Program-made: the position numbers and the translations under genes
Source: Rotaria socialis
Taxonomy: Eukaryota > Rotifera > Eurotatoria > Philodinida > Philodinidae
Direction of reading: 5' to 3'
DNA length: 64,000 nt
Assembly (NCBI GenBank): GCA_905331475.1
Contig: CAJNYU010001570.1
Location: 310,001-374,000, forward strand
Shown here: piece by piece, positions 60,595-64,000 of the stretch
Layout of the letters: every line of letters starts with the position of its first letter
Position numbering within the stretch: position 1 is the first letter of the stretch
The notes under the pieces: model-generated
Told to the model about the DNA's origin: nothing
Databases searched by the model: none
Seen by the model: the letters and a program-made list of their open reading frames with translations, nothing else

Positions 60595-63500
60595 GGAAAG
60601 AAATTGAAGAACAAATGAATAATTATAAAAATCAAATTGAAAATCTTAGTCTTGAACGTACAAATCTTTTGGTAGATATACAAAAGAATACAGCTTCACC
60701 TGTTCAGCCATTTGAAAATGAGAAACAAAACAATGATCAACAATATGAGAAACTACTTAAAGTGAACAATAAACTCAAACGTGTATTACAAACATTCAAA
60801 GATAGAATTCATCGCATAGCAACTGAAAGATCCGATCTGTTTACGAACGTCAGCGAAGAAACAAGTGAACGTCTTGATCATTTGATTGGTATAGTAGAAA
60901 ATCAAGCAGTACAAATAGAAACACTACAAACCGAACGTTTTGAACTTCAACGTGAAATCAATGAATTAAAAAAGTAAACCGAAAGTCTTTTTTTTATTTT
61001 TATCTGTAAACATTCGCCTATTTTAGTTCTTTCGATGTTTATCGACAAGAAATTGATAATGATTACCGTATGAAATTAAGCGAATTTACTGTATCCTCAA
61101 CAAATGCAATTCAGAATATTGAAAGTGAACCAATCGAACAGAAAGGACAAGTATCAAACGAAAATCAATGGAACGATTGGTCTGTAGATGCACCCATAAT
61201 AACAGATGATGAGAAAAAATTCCGTGATGTTGATATTCAATGTGAATTACTTGCTGATAATGATCCATCTACTATTAATAAACCAACAGATCATTATGAA
61301 TCGACTGTTTCAAATCAATTGTTAAGTTTACCGAAAAATGAAATATCTTTATGGTCTGAAACAGCTACAAATGATTGGGAAGAACAAAGTTCACCTATTA
61401 AGTTTCCATCTGAAGAATCACGTCTAGTTGAACACATGATTTCATCTTCGTCGACAGATCAAAATTTGCTAGAAATTCTAAAAACTAAACTTAACGAAAT
61501 CATCACTGAATATCCAGAGCTTTTCCCAAATATCAATAGAGATACATTTGACGCACTTGATCAACTAAACGCTATCATTAGAAATTGCCAAAATCAAATA
61601 AAAGAATTACAAAGGTATGACAAATAATTTGACAAATACAACGATAAAATTGTTTGATTTATTATTTGTGTAGTTCATTCGATGCCTATCGATATCGCGT
61701 GGAAAATGAACAGACAATAAGAGCCAATGAATTGGCTTCAAGTGATGTTCTCGCTTCGACATCTGGGTAAGCCTTGCTTTTAGCCGGCGGAATTAAAGTC
61801 AACTAGTAATCTTGTTTTTGAGATGGTCTTATAATACAGCATAATTGTTGATTCACTTCTTTAGATTAGAAAGAGATAATTGCGAGTGCTAAGCTATTTC
61901 CTGAAAACGAGTAAAATCTGTTGTATCCAACCATATCGACTTTCAAACAGTTTTAGAAGTTTCAAAAACTCAACTACGATCTATTATTCGGAGAAAATTT
62001 GCCTGAGTAACATTGCTGTCTCAAATTTTTCAGATACTTCGCCAGCAATAATTCAAAAAAAATATTCCTAAACCTGATCTAACAAGTAAGAGAAGCCGTC
62101 TGCGTCATGTTCGAACCAAATAGCGACTAATGTTTTAATATTCCCCAGCACCATACATACGGCTGTTCATTTCTTGACTCATTCCATAAACAAAACTCTA
62201 TTCTATTCGTACTACTTTTTACGTCATCAATTTGCTTTTAACAATATTCAAGAAATCATTTATGGGTGTCTGTTTTTTTTTTGTACAATTGTTTGATTTG
62301 TCACACCCATTATTTATTTCATTTTTTATTTAATTCATTTTTATCAAATAGCCTAACAACACCCGATGAATATCAAAAAGAAATCGATCAATTAAAAGAA
62401 CAAATTGATCAAAATAATTTAATTTATCAACGAGAGATTCAATCTTTAATCGAAGAACGAGATCAAGCTCGAGAACAAATACAAATAAAGGACAAGAATT
62501 CATATAAATCAAGTCATAGTACTGAATCACAAGCTTCTCTTAATATTGATTGGTACTATTATTCTAAATTAAATATTTTTTTCTACATTTTATGAATTGC
62601 AGTAGTCTTGCCGAATCTCGCTTAAGTGATTGTCAAAGTCAAATCGATGTATTACTTCGCGAACGTATTTCTTTGATGGAACAAATCAAACAGTTAGCAC
62701 ATCAATCAAATAAACAACATAGTGAAATAAAAACTGCAAATGACAATGAATCGTAAGTCTTACTTTTTTTTTAAATTTCCTGTAACTTTCATTAATTTTG
62801 AAAAAACACGAAAAGATCAACACAGCCTGAACAACGTATATCGCGTCGTGTATTCGAACAAGAAATATTAGCATGGTCGAAAGAAAGTGAACAACTAAAA
62901 CAATTTGTGAAACAAATTCAAGTTGAAAATAAAAAACTTAAAGATATTATACTTAAATTTGAATCTATTATACAAGATTATATGCATGAAAATGAACTGC
63001 TCAAACAAGAAAATCAACATCTTTCATTTTTATCTTATTCATCCAAACAAATAACTGGCAGTAATGAAAACTCCCCATCTTCCGATATGGATATTTGTTA
63101 TTTAACATTAAAATGGTTAACATACGAAGTAGCACAACGAACATCAAATAATAATGAACAATCGTCATTGATCATTGATGATAATGAATCGTATCTTAAA
63201 CAACGATTATATGATAGTGAACGACAAGTAAGAAGACTTTCAAATATTATTATTATTATTATTATAAATTTCTTATTCAGGTTAAAAGTATTCGCATACA
63301 AAATCAAAAATTGAAGAAACAACTTGAAACATATACAATACAATTTAAACATATTCAACATGAAATGAGTATTAAAATTCAAGAATTATCTACACTTAAA
63401 ATTGAAATAGAAAGGTAACAGAAATCTTTTGTTTATTCAATGAAAACAAAGAAATTTAATACCAAAAACGTCAAGACTCTGACACTAAGAATATTCGTCG

Positions 63501-64000
63501 AGTGCATGCACATGCATGAATTCAAGAAAAAGAATGACTATATCAGTTTTCTGAATACGTCGTTCAAAGACAGAAGTGACAAATAGATTGCTAATCACAT
63601 CTGACTGTAGCAGATAGGCTTCATCAAGCAGAAGTTCTATCTGCTGTATAGTTACGCGTTTGATATCAAAATTTTCCTAATAAATATCAAATCTATTCTA
63701 TTCATAAGCTTGAATTCTGACAGCAAACCGGTAGAAAGGGAAACTTTCAAAAATAATTAATTTTCTGTTTAGATTACGTACCAGTGAAACCCAATATCGA
63801 TTAGAAGTTGATCGTCTTAAAACAGACGTTCATTGCAATCAAGTGAAATTTCAACAAATTGAACGTGAATTAACCGATGCAAAACTTGAACGAACAAACA
63901 ATAACAATGATTCAACTAATGTAGGAATTTCTCAAAATCATTTTACTTTTGTAAAACAAATATTTTTACTTTTTTCTAGAACCTTCGTGAACTACTTGAA
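60595..64000 (+). CDS. Long coiled-coil protein, golgin-like, partial
   Basis: Exons 60595-60973, 61027-61614, 61674-61766, 62352-62552, 62603-62752, 62816-63227, 63281-63414, 63773-63920 and 63980-64000 (open to the right). The first exon starts at an acceptor-like ATTAG in mid-codon and reads KEIEEQ, so the gene probably begins upstream, though ATG at 60615 could be the start. The protein is almost all heptad-rich helix (EIDQLKEQIDQNNLIYQREI; KQIQVENKKLKDIILKF). A 45-residue unit occurs twice: FKDRIHRIATERSDLF onward in exon 1 and LKTKLNEIITEYPELF onward in exon 2, each followed by SFD(V/A)YR. Between them is an acidic Trp-containing segment (NQWNDWSVDAP). Golgins and other tethers look like this, but no GRIP or other diagnostic domain is in view, so the name is only structural. 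Confidence 0.72.
61767..62351. other. Long intron of the coiled-coil gene
   Basis: 585 bp, GTAAGC donor, ATAG acceptor. A 63-codon plus-strand frame at 61880-62071 lacks coding character. Confidence 0.6.

Noticed and set aside
1..64000. CRISPR arrays, prokaryotic operons, rRNA or tRNA genes
   Set aside because: No regularly spaced direct repeats and no tRNA-like or rRNA-like sequence recognised; the intron-rich genes are eukaryotic.

Overview
The window looks like nuclear DNA of a small, AT-rich metazoan genome. Genes are multi-exon, most introns are only about 50-75 bp with GT-AG ends, poly-Gln and poly-Glu/Asp tracts are common, and the gene set is animal (CLK kinase, diacylglycerol lipase, TRIM protein, axonemal dynein intermediate chain, Varp-like VPS9 protein, eukaryotic glutathione synthetase). 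Gene size, intron size and codon use fit a rotifer, possibly bdelloid. That is inference from style; no diagnostic locus proves it. Two N bases (30755 and 60527) mark assembly uncertainty.

Layout. 1-1151: 3' half of a LAMMER/CLK kinase. 1567-4958: a 302-aa fusion of a 3-hydroxyacyl-CoA dehydrogenase-type Rossmann domain with a C-terminal RING, whose third intron hosts a 779-bp foldback element. 5764-7847: a 565-aa fusion of a CDP-alcohol phosphotransferase-like membrane domain with a cytidylyltransferase domain. 9320-12434: a complete sn-1-specific diacylglycerol lipase. 14040-18968 (minus): an RBCC/TRIM protein. 18969-27532: a gene desert with one MITE, pyrimidine microsatellites and decayed repeats. 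27533-32731: an unrecognised membrane-anchored protein with a very long low-complexity tail, interrupted by a perfect 87-bp inverted duplication next to an N. 32732-38052: AT-rich desert. 38053-45307: DNAI4/WDR78-type axonemal dynein intermediate chain with a 3.1-kb repeat-bearing intron. 45445-47093 (minus): VPS9 Rab-GEF resembling the N-terminus of ANKRD27/Varp without ankyrin repeats. 47464-49951: APC-family amino-acid permease. 50117-52924 (minus): complete glutathione synthetase, convergent with the permease. 52925-60594: repeat-dense block with at least six inverted-repeat elements. 60595-64000: open 5' and 3' part of a long coiled-coil protein.

Functional links are limited, as expected in a eukaryote. 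The most suggestive is the tandem placement of the CDP-alcohol/cytidylyltransferase fusion and the diacylglycerol lipase, both acting around phospholipids and diacylglycerol. The two domain fusions (Rossmann-RING and CDP-alcohol transferase-cytidylyltransferase) are the best candidates for undescribed biology. Exon coordinates were derived by hand from splice signals and reading-frame continuity; for most genes the exon lengths sum to an intact frame.
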